A stretch of DNA of 12,541 nt from Desulfobacteraceae bacterium. Its GTDB lineage: Bacteria > Desulfobacterota > Desulfobacteria > Desulfobacterales > Desulfobacteraceae. The position numbers and the translations under genes were made by a program. Numbering within the stretch: position 1 is the first letter of the stretch; the number at the start of each line of letters is the position of its first letter. Of this stretch, positions 1 through 6,417 are shown piece by piece. Location of the stretch: positions 1 to 12,541 of the forward strand of contig PIVQ01000141.1 of the NCBI GenBank assembly GCA_003354055.1, given 5' to 3'. The notes under the pieces are model-generated. The model made no database searches and had not been told where the DNA came from. It worked only from the letters and a program-made list of their open reading frames with translations.

Positions 1-50
1 GCAGCTGCGCCAAGTCCCAATCCCAAGAAGCTTCGTCTATCAACTTTCAT
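1..50 (-). CDS. qrcB: QrcB, molybdopterin-oxidoreductase-like subunit of the menaquinone reductase complex (5' end only)
   Basis: Only the first 16 codons are present: M-K-V-D-R-R-S-F-L-G-L-G-L-G-A-A. This is a twin-arginine (Tat) signal start, with the RR-x-F-L core at residues 5-9 followed by the hydrophobic stretch. An AGGA ribosome-binding site lies just upstream of the ATG. It follows qrcA on the same strand with a gap of about 42 nt. In the known qrcABCD operon of sulfate reducers, the gene after the multiheme cytochrome QrcA encodes QrcB, a Tat-exported periplasmic protein of the molybdopterin oxidoreductase family that lacks a working Mo cofactor. The identity is inferred from the Tat motif and position. 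An alternative-complex-III ActB-like protein is the main alternative. The rest lies outside the window. Confidence 0.7.
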   Translation of the reverse strand, partial: MKVDRRSFLGLGLGAA

Positions 51-92
51 AAGTCATCCTTTATAAAGTTTGAAATTCTTGTCGTTGAGGCG

Positions 93-755
93 CTATTTGT
101 GGCACTGGAAGCAATAGCCTTGCTGGCCGGTCTCTTCCTTGTGACACTCTGCGCAGTCATCCATCTTCATCCGATCCCAGGAATGCTTTTTGATTCCCCA
201 GATATTTTTGCCCCAGATATCCCGGCTGTAACCGGTGATTCTGTTTTCTTCGTAGGCACGTGATGTAGTGGATTCGCCAATGGGACCATGACAGGTCTTG
301 CAGTCATAATTAATTTTGCCGAGACTGTGGGCAGCATGGGAGAAGTAAACACAATCCGGCTGTTTTGCATATACAAACCAGGGGACTTCCTTCTCTTTTG
401 CCACATATTCCGCAGCAAAGATGGCTTCGTCTTCGGTTTCACCCATGGGTTCGTCTGTATGACATTCCATACAGGACTCCAGATTGGGGATACCGGAGAA
501 AGTACCGTCTTCTCTCAGGAAATGGCAGGATTCGCAATCACCCACCTCTTCTGTGTGAAGCGCGTGATCAAAATTAAAAGGTTGCTCTTTTTTTGAGTAA
601 AGCAACTTGGGAAAAAGCAGCCAGCCGGAGAGGAAGCATACTAAGAATGCAACCATAAAAAAAATGACGCCCAGCCCCAGGCCTTTGTCATCCTTTGGTT
701 CACCGGCGGCGCATTCTCCTGCACCATTTTCAGCTTTGTTTTCTATTTCGCTCAT
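93..755 (-). CDS. qrcA: QrcA, membrane-anchored multiheme cytochrome c subunit of menaquinone reductase
   Basis: The 220-residue protein has a short cytoplasmic N-terminus, one uncleaved membrane anchor (about residues 28-49) and a periplasmic domain with five CXXCH heme sites: CESCH 74-78, CMECH 95-99, CKTCH 152-156, CAECH 201-205 and CFQCH 215-219 at the C-terminus. Segments such as LLYSKKEQP after the anchor and YFSHAAHSL near 137-145 match what I recall of QrcA from Desulfovibrio. Qrc takes electrons from periplasmic cytochrome c3 and reduces menaquinone, linking hydrogen or formate oxidation to the sulfate-reduction electron chain. The studied QrcA is described as hexaheme; here only five canonical sites are visible, plus a lone Cys135 five residues before His140. 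The start ATG has a GGAG ribosome-binding site. It is the first gene of its operon, with a promoter at 889-917, and is followed by a Tat-signal gene, as expected for qrcB. Confidence 0.88.
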   Translation of the reverse strand: MSEIENKAENGAGECAAGEPKDDKGLGLGVIFFMVAFLVCFLSGWLLFPKLLYSKKEQPFNFDHALHTEEVGDCESCHFLREDGTFSGIPNLESCMECHTDEPMGETEDEAIFAAEYVAKEKEVPWFVYAKQPDCVYFSHAAHSLGKINYDCKTCHGPIGESTTSRAYEENRITGYSRDIWGKNIWGIKKHSWDRMKMDDCAECHKEETGQQGYCFQCHK

Positions 756-888
756 GAAAACTCCATCAATGTTAAAAAGTTGATGTAACTATAACCGTTT
801 AGCCGGGCACATGCCCGACCCTATATCCTGTGCAGACAGCAATTGCCTTACTTGTCCGCAATACGTCTAAAATTCACAAATTGCTCAA

Positions 889-917
889 TCTATATTAATA
901 TCTGGATTTGTTGTCAA
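889..917 (-). promoter_or_regulatory. Sigma-70 promoter of the qrc operon
   Basis: Read on the minus strand, TTGACA (912-917) is followed after exactly 17 nt by TATAGA (889-894). This is close to consensus. Transcription would start near 882, giving a leader of about 125 nt before qrcA. The leader holds a perfect small hairpin, CGGGCA-CA-TGCCCG (804-817), of unknown role. The promoter lies just downstream of the terminator of the ccs genes, so qrc appears to be an independent transcription unit. Confidence 0.7.
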
Positions 918-956
918 GACAAATTAGGGAAGGCCAAGAAGGCCCAAAGCCCATAA

Positions 957-990
957 AAAAAGGGAGAATCATGAATGATTCTCCCTTTTT
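957..990 (-). terminator. Rho-independent terminator of the ccs genes (possibly bidirectional)
   Basis: A perfect 12-bp inverted repeat (AGGGAGAATCAT at 961-972 and its complement at 975-986) with a tiny loop is flanked by an A-run on the left and a T-run on the right, which adds four more A-T pairs. Transcripts from either strand would end in a U-tract. It lies about 100 nt past the ccsB stop and before the qrc promoter, so it most likely ends the recD-resB-ccsB transcript. Confidence 0.85.
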
Positions 991-1057
991 AAGGCCTGAA
1001 AAAGTCAGGCGAATTGCTTTGTTTTTGAAAAGGTTTTTTAGTTTGCCACAGGTTTAA

Positions 1058-1092
1058 CCGCTGGTTTATCCGCTGGTTTATCCGCTGGTTTA
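1058..1092 (-). repeat. Three tandem 12-nt repeats overlapping the ccsB stop codon
   Basis: The unit CCGCTGGTTTA(T) occurs at 1058, 1070 and 1082 with a period of exactly 12 nt. Being a multiple of three, the unit would encode K-P-A-D repeats in the frame one nucleotide away from the ccsB frame. The last copy contains the annotated ccsB stop codon (1090-1092). Confidence 0.85.
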
Positions 1093-1923
1093 CCCGTAAC
1101 TATGCAATCCGGAAAGCACATAGTTGACACCAAAATAGGTGAACAGAACCGCTAAAAATCCGACAATGGAAACAAGGGCCAGCTTTGCCCCGTGCCATCC
1201 GCGCATAAGACGCAGATGAAGGAAAATGGCATAGACAAACCAGGTGATTAGAGACCAGGTTTCCTTGGGATCCCAGGACCAGTATTTGCCCCAGGCGGAG
1301 TTGGCCCAGACAGACCCTGTGATAATACCGATGGTCAAAAAGAGAAAACCGAAAACAATCATCTGATAGGTCATCTCGTCAATGATTTCCCAGTCCGGCA
1401 ATTTTGCAAAAATAGAAGTCGCGTTGGGGTCTCTTGGCTTAATAAAATAAATAAAGCTGAACCCGAATGCCAGGGCAAAGCCTGCGTACCCCAGAAAACA
1501 GGTAATTACGTGGGCAATAAGCCAATTGCTTTTCAGGGCCGGGATCAGGGGGCTGATCTTTGAAGAGATGGACGGGTCAAAAGAGGCATAGGCAATGGCC
1601 AGAAAGATCAGGGGAGATACAAAGACGCCGATGATGCTTTCCTTGTATTTGAACTCAACAAAGATGTACAGGACAGCCACGGTCCAGGAGAAAAAAACCA
1701 GGGATTCATACATGTTGGAGAATGGCGCATGGCCGTACCCCATCTGGTAGGACTCCACCCACCGCAACGCAATACCGCCGGTATTGGCAATAAATCCGAT
1801 GACAATCACCCAGAATCCCAGTTTTGCCAGCGCGTTTTTCTTAAATGAAAAGGAGCCGATATAAAACACAGATGCCAGGGCATAAATAAATGTTGCAGCT
1901 GATAAGAGTAAAGAAGAATTCAT
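1090..1923 (-). CDS. ccsB: CcsB/ResC-type (CcsA family) heme-handling protein for System II cytochrome c biogenesis
   Basis: The 277-residue integral membrane protein has about eight hydrophobic segments. The tryptophan-rich WWD heme-handling motif is at residues 206-228 (WANSAWGKYWSWDPKETW). The conserved histidines of the family are visible: His138 in LIAHVITCFLGYAGF and His274 in the C-terminal SGLHSY. With ResB it forms the System II cytochrome c synthase, which carries heme across the membrane and attaches it to CXXCH motifs of apocytochromes outside. The start ATG lies 5 nt after the resB stop, and AAAGGA within the end of resB can serve as ribosome-binding site, so the two are translationally linked. 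The protein stops directly after the conserved GLHSYG. A one-base shift would instead add a KPAD-repeat tail of about 17 residues. Multiheme cytochromes such as QrcA are likely clients. Confidence 0.92.
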   Translation of the reverse strand: MNSSLLLSAATFIYALASVFYIGSFSFKKNALAKLGFWVIVIGFIANTGGIALRWVESYQMGYGHAPFSNMYESLVFFSWTVAVLYIFVEFKYKESIIGVFVSPLIFLAIAYASFDPSISSKISPLIPALKSNWLIAHVITCFLGYAGFALAFGFSFIYFIKPRDPNATSIFAKLPDWEIIDEMTYQMIVFGFLFLTIGIITGSVWANSAWGKYWSWDPKETWSLITWFVYAIFLHLRLMRGWHGAKLALVSIVGFLAVLFTYFGVNYVLSGLHSYG

Positions 1924-1928
1924 AAGGG

Positions 1929-3317
1929 TTATCTATCCTTTAATGCGGTTGCAAGTTTCTTTATTTTAAGGGTCATGCCGTGGGCGTTCCGGTTGGCTTT
2001 ACCGGAAATCCAGACACTGGTGCGGCCGGTATCATTTTTTTCAAGTCCTACGCACACAGACTGGTGTGAGATAAAAAAGGTTACCCAGCAGCCGATGATC
2101 ATGAGGATGAACCCGGCATAAACATACCAAATTCCGGGATCGCGGGTCACCTGAAGCCCTGTGTAGTAGGACTGTTCAAAATCCGTTACAACAACGTTAA
2201 ACTGTCCTTTTCTCATCTTGTCAAAGGTGGGAAACTTGGTCGGCAGGGCAATCTGAAGACTTTCCTTGTCTTTAACTGAAATCCGTCCGAAAAAAGCACC
2301 ACCCAAGTTGTGGCCCCTGAAGTCAAAATTGGGAAGAAAACCTTCAAACTTAAAGGTTCCCTGATCACCCGGCAATGAGATTGTCTGGCCCACCTGAATG
2401 GTCTCAGTAAGGCTGTCCTGGGTGATATTGTCCGTGATCTGGAAAACCGCCTCATTGGGAGAGGCAGTACCGTAGGAGGACTGGAAAACATTAACCCCAA
2501 GATACCGCAAGGGGTGGTTGACCCTGATATCTTTGGTAAAGCTTTCCTGCCCCTTTTCAATAATAGTCAGGTTGGACCGGAACTCTTCAGGGGCACCTGT
2601 ATCATAGAACCGCACTTCGAATTCGTTGCACTGGATGGCAAAGGGAAGTTTGATGGGCAACCGGGTATTTGAATCAAACACCGTATCTGCAGACTGTCCT
2701 TCATCCAGACGGAGACTGGCCTTGAATCCGAACATGGCACCGATAAGCGCCCCAACCAGAAGCAGGATAATACTGGCATGGACCACGTAGACGCCAAGTC
2801 GGCTCCATCGGCACTTTTCCGCATAAAGCACCACACCGTTTTCTGTGTCTTTCTGGATCACCCGGCCAACTTTCTTGGACAATACCTCTTTATAGGTGGC
2901 GGTCAGACCGATCAGATCCTTGTCCGAATCAAAGGTCTGCTTGTTCTTGGCCCCCGAAAACCGCTTGGGATTGACCGTGATCTTATCCGGAAATATAATC
3001 TTCCAGGTTTTGGTAAGCCGCTCAATGGAACAGACAACTATATTAACGCAAAGCATAACCAGAAGCAGCAAATACCACCAGGCATGGTACATATCATCGA
3101 TCTTAAGTACCTGAATAACATTGTACAATCCCTGGCCGTAGTTGTTTACATATGCTTGAGGACTGCCGTTCTGGAGCACAATGGTGCCGACAATGGATGT
3201 CACCGCCAAAATAACCAGGGTATACACCGTAAGTTTTACCGATGCAAAAAACATCCAGATCTGGTTGGGAATACTGTTTTGTTTCTTCAAAATCTTTCTT
3301 TCACTTTTCTGGTTCAC
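1929..3317 (-). CDS. resB: ResB family cytochrome c biogenesis protein (Ccs1-type)
   Basis: The 462-residue protein has the ResB layout: two N-terminal membrane segments (about 28-49 and 80-98), a third at about 174-197, a large extracytoplasmic domain (about 200-396) and a last membrane segment (about 397-416). Candidate conserved heme-transit histidines are His180 in VVHASI and His418 right after the last helix (ISHQS). The large outer domain is thought to hold the apocytochrome while CcsB/ResC presents heme. The ATG start follows GAGCGGATA, a weak ribosome-binding site, and no better in-frame start is evident upstream. It is followed by ccsB after 5 nt, the classic System II pair. recD ends 76 nt upstream on the same strand with no visible terminator between, so read-through from recD is possible. 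Confidence 0.9.
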   Translation of the reverse strand: MNQKSERKILKKQNSIPNQIWMFFASVKLTVYTLVILAVTSIVGTIVLQNGSPQAYVNNYGQGLYNVIQVLKIDDMYHAWWYLLLLVMLCVNIVVCSIERLTKTWKIIFPDKITVNPKRFSGAKNKQTFDSDKDLIGLTATYKEVLSKKVGRVIQKDTENGVVLYAEKCRWSRLGVYVVHASIILLLVGALIGAMFGFKASLRLDEGQSADTVFDSNTRLPIKLPFAIQCNEFEVRFYDTGAPEEFRSNLTIIEKGQESFTKDIRVNHPLRYLGVNVFQSSYGTASPNEAVFQITDNITQDSLTETIQVGQTISLPGDQGTFKFEGFLPNFDFRGHNLGGAFFGRISVKDKESLQIALPTKFPTFDKMRKGQFNVVVTDFEQSYYTGLQVTRDPGIWYVYAGFILMIIGCWVTFFISHQSVCVGLEKNDTGRTSVWISGKANRNAHGMTLKIKKLATALKDR

Positions 3318-3393
3318 ATTATCCGCTCACATCTTCCGTAACCGGCAATTTTACCTGCCCCATACAAATTCAATTGGAATCAGGCCAAATACA

Positions 3394-5154
3394 TCAGACT
3401 CCCGGCCCTGCTCCTGATAGCTGCTGGTCTAACAGCGCTATCACATTGGACCTGCGTTCAAGGGGCATATCCATGGCCTCCTGGATCACCTTTAGGCTGC
3501 CCATGATGATGACCTTTTTCCTGGCCCGGGTTATTCCCGTGTACAGGAGTTGCCGGGTTACCACAGGCGAGATCCTCTCAGGGATGAAAATAAGCACCGT
3601 ACCATACTCCGACCCCTGGCTTTTATGGATGGTAACGGCAAAGGCCGTGTCGTGTGGGGGGATATCTGCGAATCGAAACTGCCGAACCGTTTGCCCGGCA
3701 TCCTCAAAACTGACCCGGACCGCCTGGTTCTTTTCCCAGACCACACCGGTGTCCCCGTTAAAAAGCCCCCTTTGGTAATCATTACGATTCACCATCACAA
3801 TCTGTCTAAAAAGCGATCCTTTTATATCATTATCCTCGTTACTCCGTAAAATCATTTCACAAAGATGATTAATTTGTAATGTTCCGGCATCTCCCCTGTT
3901 ATGGGCACAGAGCACTCTGAAATCATCCATATGCGTCAATGCCTGTTCCGGGGTACAGGCATTCGCCAACGCTTTATAGCCTTGGGCTACATGCTTTGTT
4001 AAGAGAACCGGGATCCTGGATTTATTCCCGGTATCTTCAAATAAAACGTCGTCGTATGTCTTGTTCGCAAGGATCTCGGTCAGGGCCTTTGCATCATTTT
4101 GATTCACTGCACGGGCCAGGTTTTCAATACCTGTTTTCCCTCTGGACCTGAAGTTGAACTCCAGAAACACCCGGAATCCTGCCATGGCATCCACATCACA
4201 GATATCCGTAAACACCGCACCTGCCTGAACCGGAGACAATTGATTCTTATCCCCAAGCAAAACCACTTTGGTTTCCGGAGGAATGGCCTCCATCAGCCGG
4301 GTCATCAAAGCGATATCAATCATGGAGGCTTCATCAATGATCACCACATCTGCCGTCAGAGGATTATCTTCGTTATGCCGAAACCCGATACCCTTTGGTT
4401 TTGGCTTTAAAACAGAATGGATGGTAGCCCCGTCTTTCAGCCTGGATGCGGCCTTTCCCGTAGGCGCCATGGAGAGCACCCGTGGTTCGGGTAAACCCTG
4501 CAGCTTGGCCCAGTCTTCCAGCAGTGTTCTTATAATATCTGTTATATGGGTTTTCCCGGTGCCGGGACCGCCTGAGATGACCAGAAAATTATTGCTCAGA
4601 GCCTTTTCTATTGCCTCCTGCTGCCCTGCTGTCTGAGTCTTGTCCTGATCACCGAAAAAACGGCCAAGTCCCCGGGAGAGGAACTCCCTGTCAATTGACT
4701 TGGGCACAGCAGATACCCGTGCACGGATATTGTGAACCAGACGGTGCTGGAAATCATAGTATTTGGCCAGATAGAGGTTGTTGTCCCGGTCCAGAATCAA
4801 GGGCGATTTTCTGACCCATTCAAGCCTTGCCGTATCACCCTTGTCAGGATATTCAGATTCCAGGCCCACCATGCCGGCCTGTTCAAGATCCCCAAGCCAT
4901 TGTTCGAGTGACGGCAGACAAACTGCCGTTTTATCTTCCTGTGCCGGTATAAAAACAGTATTCGCGGCCCGTACCAGGTTCAGGCACACATGCCCCTCAG
5001 CAAGCGTCTTTGAGGTTAAAGCTGCCGTAAGTAATGTCAACGGAGAGGACTCTACGTAGATATCTGCCATGGTCTTTGCGAAATAATAATCCAGATGGGA
5101 TATAAGGCCCAGGTCGTGAAGATTATCCAAATCGAATATGGAATAGTCAGTCAT
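3394..5154 (-). CDS. recD: RecD-like helicase, exodeoxyribonuclease V alpha subunit
   Basis: The 586-residue superfamily 1B helicase is close in length to E. coli RecD (about 608) and lacks the long N-terminal helix-hairpin-helix part of RecD2. The N-terminal RecD-type domain covers about 1-150. Motifs in order are Walker A GGPGTGKT (195-202), APTGKAA (230-236), Walker B VVIIDEAS (270-277), GDKNQLSPVQAG (301-312), FRS (335-337), TIHKSQGSEY (508-517) and LYTGITRARKKV (537-548). In RecBCD it is the fast 5'-3' helicase that processes double-strand breaks at Chi. No recB or recC lies next to it: the gene upstream is a cold-shock gene with its own terminator, and downstream are resB and ccsB. The ATG has no good ribosome-binding site. 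A leader hairpin GGGCTTT...AAAGCCC lies directly before it (about 5156-5195). The start could therefore be slightly off. Confidence 0.88.
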   Translation of the reverse strand: MTDYSIFDLDNLHDLGLISHLDYYFAKTMADIYVESSPLTLLTAALTSKTLAEGHVCLNLVRAANTVFIPAQEDKTAVCLPSLEQWLGDLEQAGMVGLESEYPDKGDTARLEWVRKSPLILDRDNNLYLAKYYDFQHRLVHNIRARVSAVPKSIDREFLSRGLGRFFGDQDKTQTAGQQEAIEKALSNNFLVISGGPGTGKTHITDIIRTLLEDWAKLQGLPEPRVLSMAPTGKAASRLKDGATIHSVLKPKPKGIGFRHNEDNPLTADVVIIDEASMIDIALMTRLMEAIPPETKVVLLGDKNQLSPVQAGAVFTDICDVDAMAGFRVFLEFNFRSRGKTGIENLARAVNQNDAKALTEILANKTYDDVLFEDTGNKSRIPVLLTKHVAQGYKALANACTPEQALTHMDDFRVLCAHNRGDAGTLQINHLCEMILRSNEDNDIKGSLFRQIVMVNRNDYQRGLFNGDTGVVWEKNQAVRVSFEDAGQTVRQFRFADIPPHDTAFAVTIHKSQGSEYGTVLIFIPERISPVVTRQLLYTGITRARKKVIIMGSLKVIQEAMDMPLERRSNVIALLDQQLSGAGPGV

Positions 5155-5301
5155 AGGGGCTTTTTTATCAACCTTTGAAAAAAAAGGAAAGCCCAGCGCA
5201 AGGAAAGTGTTGCTTAGAAACGACGAAAGCGAACTATCAAGCAGGCATTAGGTACAGAAAAAGGCAATGCTAAAAAAACTGGACCCTCAAAAAATAAAAA
5301 A

Positions 5302-5337
5302 ATCCCCGGACAATGTACGATGTACTCGCCCGGGGAT
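5302..5337 (-). terminator. Rho-independent terminator of the cold-shock gene
   Basis: On the minus strand ATCCCCGG (5330-5337) pairs with CCGGGGAT (5302-5309), with a GTAC/GTAC inner stem in the loop, followed by a long T-rich run (T7-A-T6). It lies about 65 nt past the csp stop and separates csp from recD. Confidence 0.88.
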
Positions 5338-5401
5338 CTTATTTTCAAGTCGCTAAGTTTACCTTACCGACTATCTTACTACATGCAAATAAAACGGTTA
5401 A

Positions 5402-5605
5402 CTAAATCACGGTTACATTTGCTGCGGCAGGACCTTTCTGACCTTCTTCAATATCAAACTCAACGCGATCACCCTCATTAAGGGATTTGAAACCCGCTGC
5501 GTTGATACCTGAGTGATGTACGAATACATCTTTTCCGCCACCTTCTACTTCAATAAATCCAAAACCTTTTGTGTCGTTAAACCATTTTACTGTACCGTTA
5601 GCCAT
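5402..5605 (-). CDS. Cold-shock domain protein (CspA family)
   Basis: The 67-residue protein is a single five-stranded OB-fold cold-shock domain. It begins with [10 protein letters not shown] and contains the RNA-binding motifs RNP1 (KGFGFI, residues 13-18) and RNP2 (VFVHH, residues 28-32), ending in the usual AANVTVI. Such proteins bind single-stranded RNA or DNA and melt RNA structure. A strong AGGAG ribosome-binding site sits about 9 nt before the ATG. The gene is monocistronic: a promoter at 5734-5761, a leader of about 120 nt (long leaders are typical of cold-regulated csp genes) and a terminator at 5302-5337. I see no clear match to the E. coli cold box, so cold induction cannot be read from the sequence. 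Which csp paralogue this is cannot be decided. Confidence 0.95.
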   Translation of the reverse strand: MANGTVKWFNDTKGFGFIEVEGGGKDVFVHHSGINAAGFKSLNEGDRVEFDIEEGQKGPAAANVTVI

Positions 5606-5733
5606 GTTGGCAATCTCCTGAAAAAAAAATAAAAATATCGTCTCGAACTTTGAGGGCTAACCGCAGAAATTTGGGGAAATACACCTTAAGAAAGAAACAT
5701 TTGCGGCTCACTTTTGATTCCGCAACTCCACCC

Positions 5734-5761
5734 ATACTATAGAAACTTTTCTTTAAGTCAA
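5734..5761 (-). promoter_or_regulatory. Sigma-70 promoter of the cold-shock gene
   Basis: On the minus strand TTGACT (5756-5761) is followed after 16 nt by TAGTAT (5734-5739). Transcription would start near 5727, leaving a leader of about 120 nt before the csp start at 5605. The surroundings are very AT-rich upstream of the -35 box. Confidence 0.6.
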
Positions 5762-5871
5762 GCAATATTTAATTTAATTTTTCAATTTATATTCTTCCCG
5801 GTCAATCTGCAGTCGGTATTTAAGTTAAAAACCGTTGCTTTCAGGCCTTGTTTATGATCTTACACCTTATT

Positions 5872-6306
5872 ATGAAAATCCTCAAATTCAACAACTCGAT
5901 CCACAGACAGGATGTTGTCAGATTATGGCAGACTGTATTCGGCTATGATGCGGCCCACAACGACCCGGAAGTTGTGATCGATAAGAAACTTAAGACCGGA
6001 GACGACCTGTTCTTTGTTGCGGAAAAAGCGCTTAAGGTTATCGGCACCATCATGGCAGGGTACGACGGCCACAGGGGCTGGATCTATTCCATTGCCGTTC
6101 ACCCGGCTAACCAGAACCAAGGCATTGGTTCCGCCCTTCTCTCATTTGCACAGGACAAATTAGCCCGGTTGGGATGTCTGAAAGTCAACCTCCAGATCAT
6201 GGAGGGCAATGAAGTGGTTCAGAATTTCTATCTTACAAACGGATTTTCCGTAGAAAAACGAATCAGCATGGGTAAAAAACTGTATCCGTCAGAAAAGAAC
6301 CAATAA
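5872..6306 (+). CDS. GNAT family N-acetyltransferase, YpeA-like
   Basis: The protein has about 144 residues from the ATG at 5872 and a GNAT fold. The YpeA-type signature GYDGHRGWIYSIAVHP leads into the acetyl-CoA-binding loop NQNQGIGSALL (motif A, Q/R-x-x-G-x-G/A). The C-terminal part NEVVQNFYLTNGF matches the family's conserved N...FY...GF. The family transfers acetyl from acetyl-CoA to an amine; the substrate of YpeA-type enzymes is unknown to me. Starts upstream are possible at 5848 (TTG) and 5854 (ATG, with AGG 8 nt before it). I chose 5872 because MKILKF begins where relatives start, though no clear ribosome-binding site precedes it. It is divergent from csp and precedes the TyrR-like regulator by 111 nt on the same strand, with no terminator visible between. 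Confidence 0.85.
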   Translation: MKILKFNNSIHRQDVVRLWQTVFGYDAAHNDPEVVIDKKLKTGDDLFFVAEKALKVIGTIMAGYDGHRGWIYSIAVHPANQNQGIGSALLSFAQDKLARLGCLKVNLQIMEGNEVVQNFYLTNGFSVEKRISMGKKLYPSEKNQ

Positions 6307-6417
6307 ACAAACTGAGATATGAAACTAAAGAGCTGAATTTTCCTTGATTCATAAGTAAACATCGACTACCATCAAGGCCGTTGTCCCTTATCATTAACCG
6401 GAAAATGAAAGACAGCC

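Larger units (their letters stand above)
756..1089. other. Gene-free stretch between ccsB and qrcA
   Basis: This 334-nt gap holds no convincing gene. From right to left on the minus strand it contains a 12-nt tandem repeat and out-of-frame tail after ccsB (1038-1092), a small hairpin GCCTGA-aaaag-TCAGGC (994-1010), the strong terminator hairpin (957-990), the qrc promoter (889-917), and the qrcA leader with its hairpin at 804-817. Confidence 0.7.

Noticed and set aside
2778..3341. Plus-strand open frame of 187 codons opposite resB
   Set aside because: It is antisense to ResB, whose membrane segments and histidines are well preserved; the composition is typical of a shadow frame.
3242..3778. 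Plus-strand frame of 178 codons across the resB-recD junction
   Set aside because: It overlaps two well-supported minus-strand genes and shows no recognisable domain.
6307..6417. Sigma-54 promoter before the TyrR-like gene
   Set aside because: No GG-N10-GC element of the TGGCAC/TTGCA type was found in the gap.
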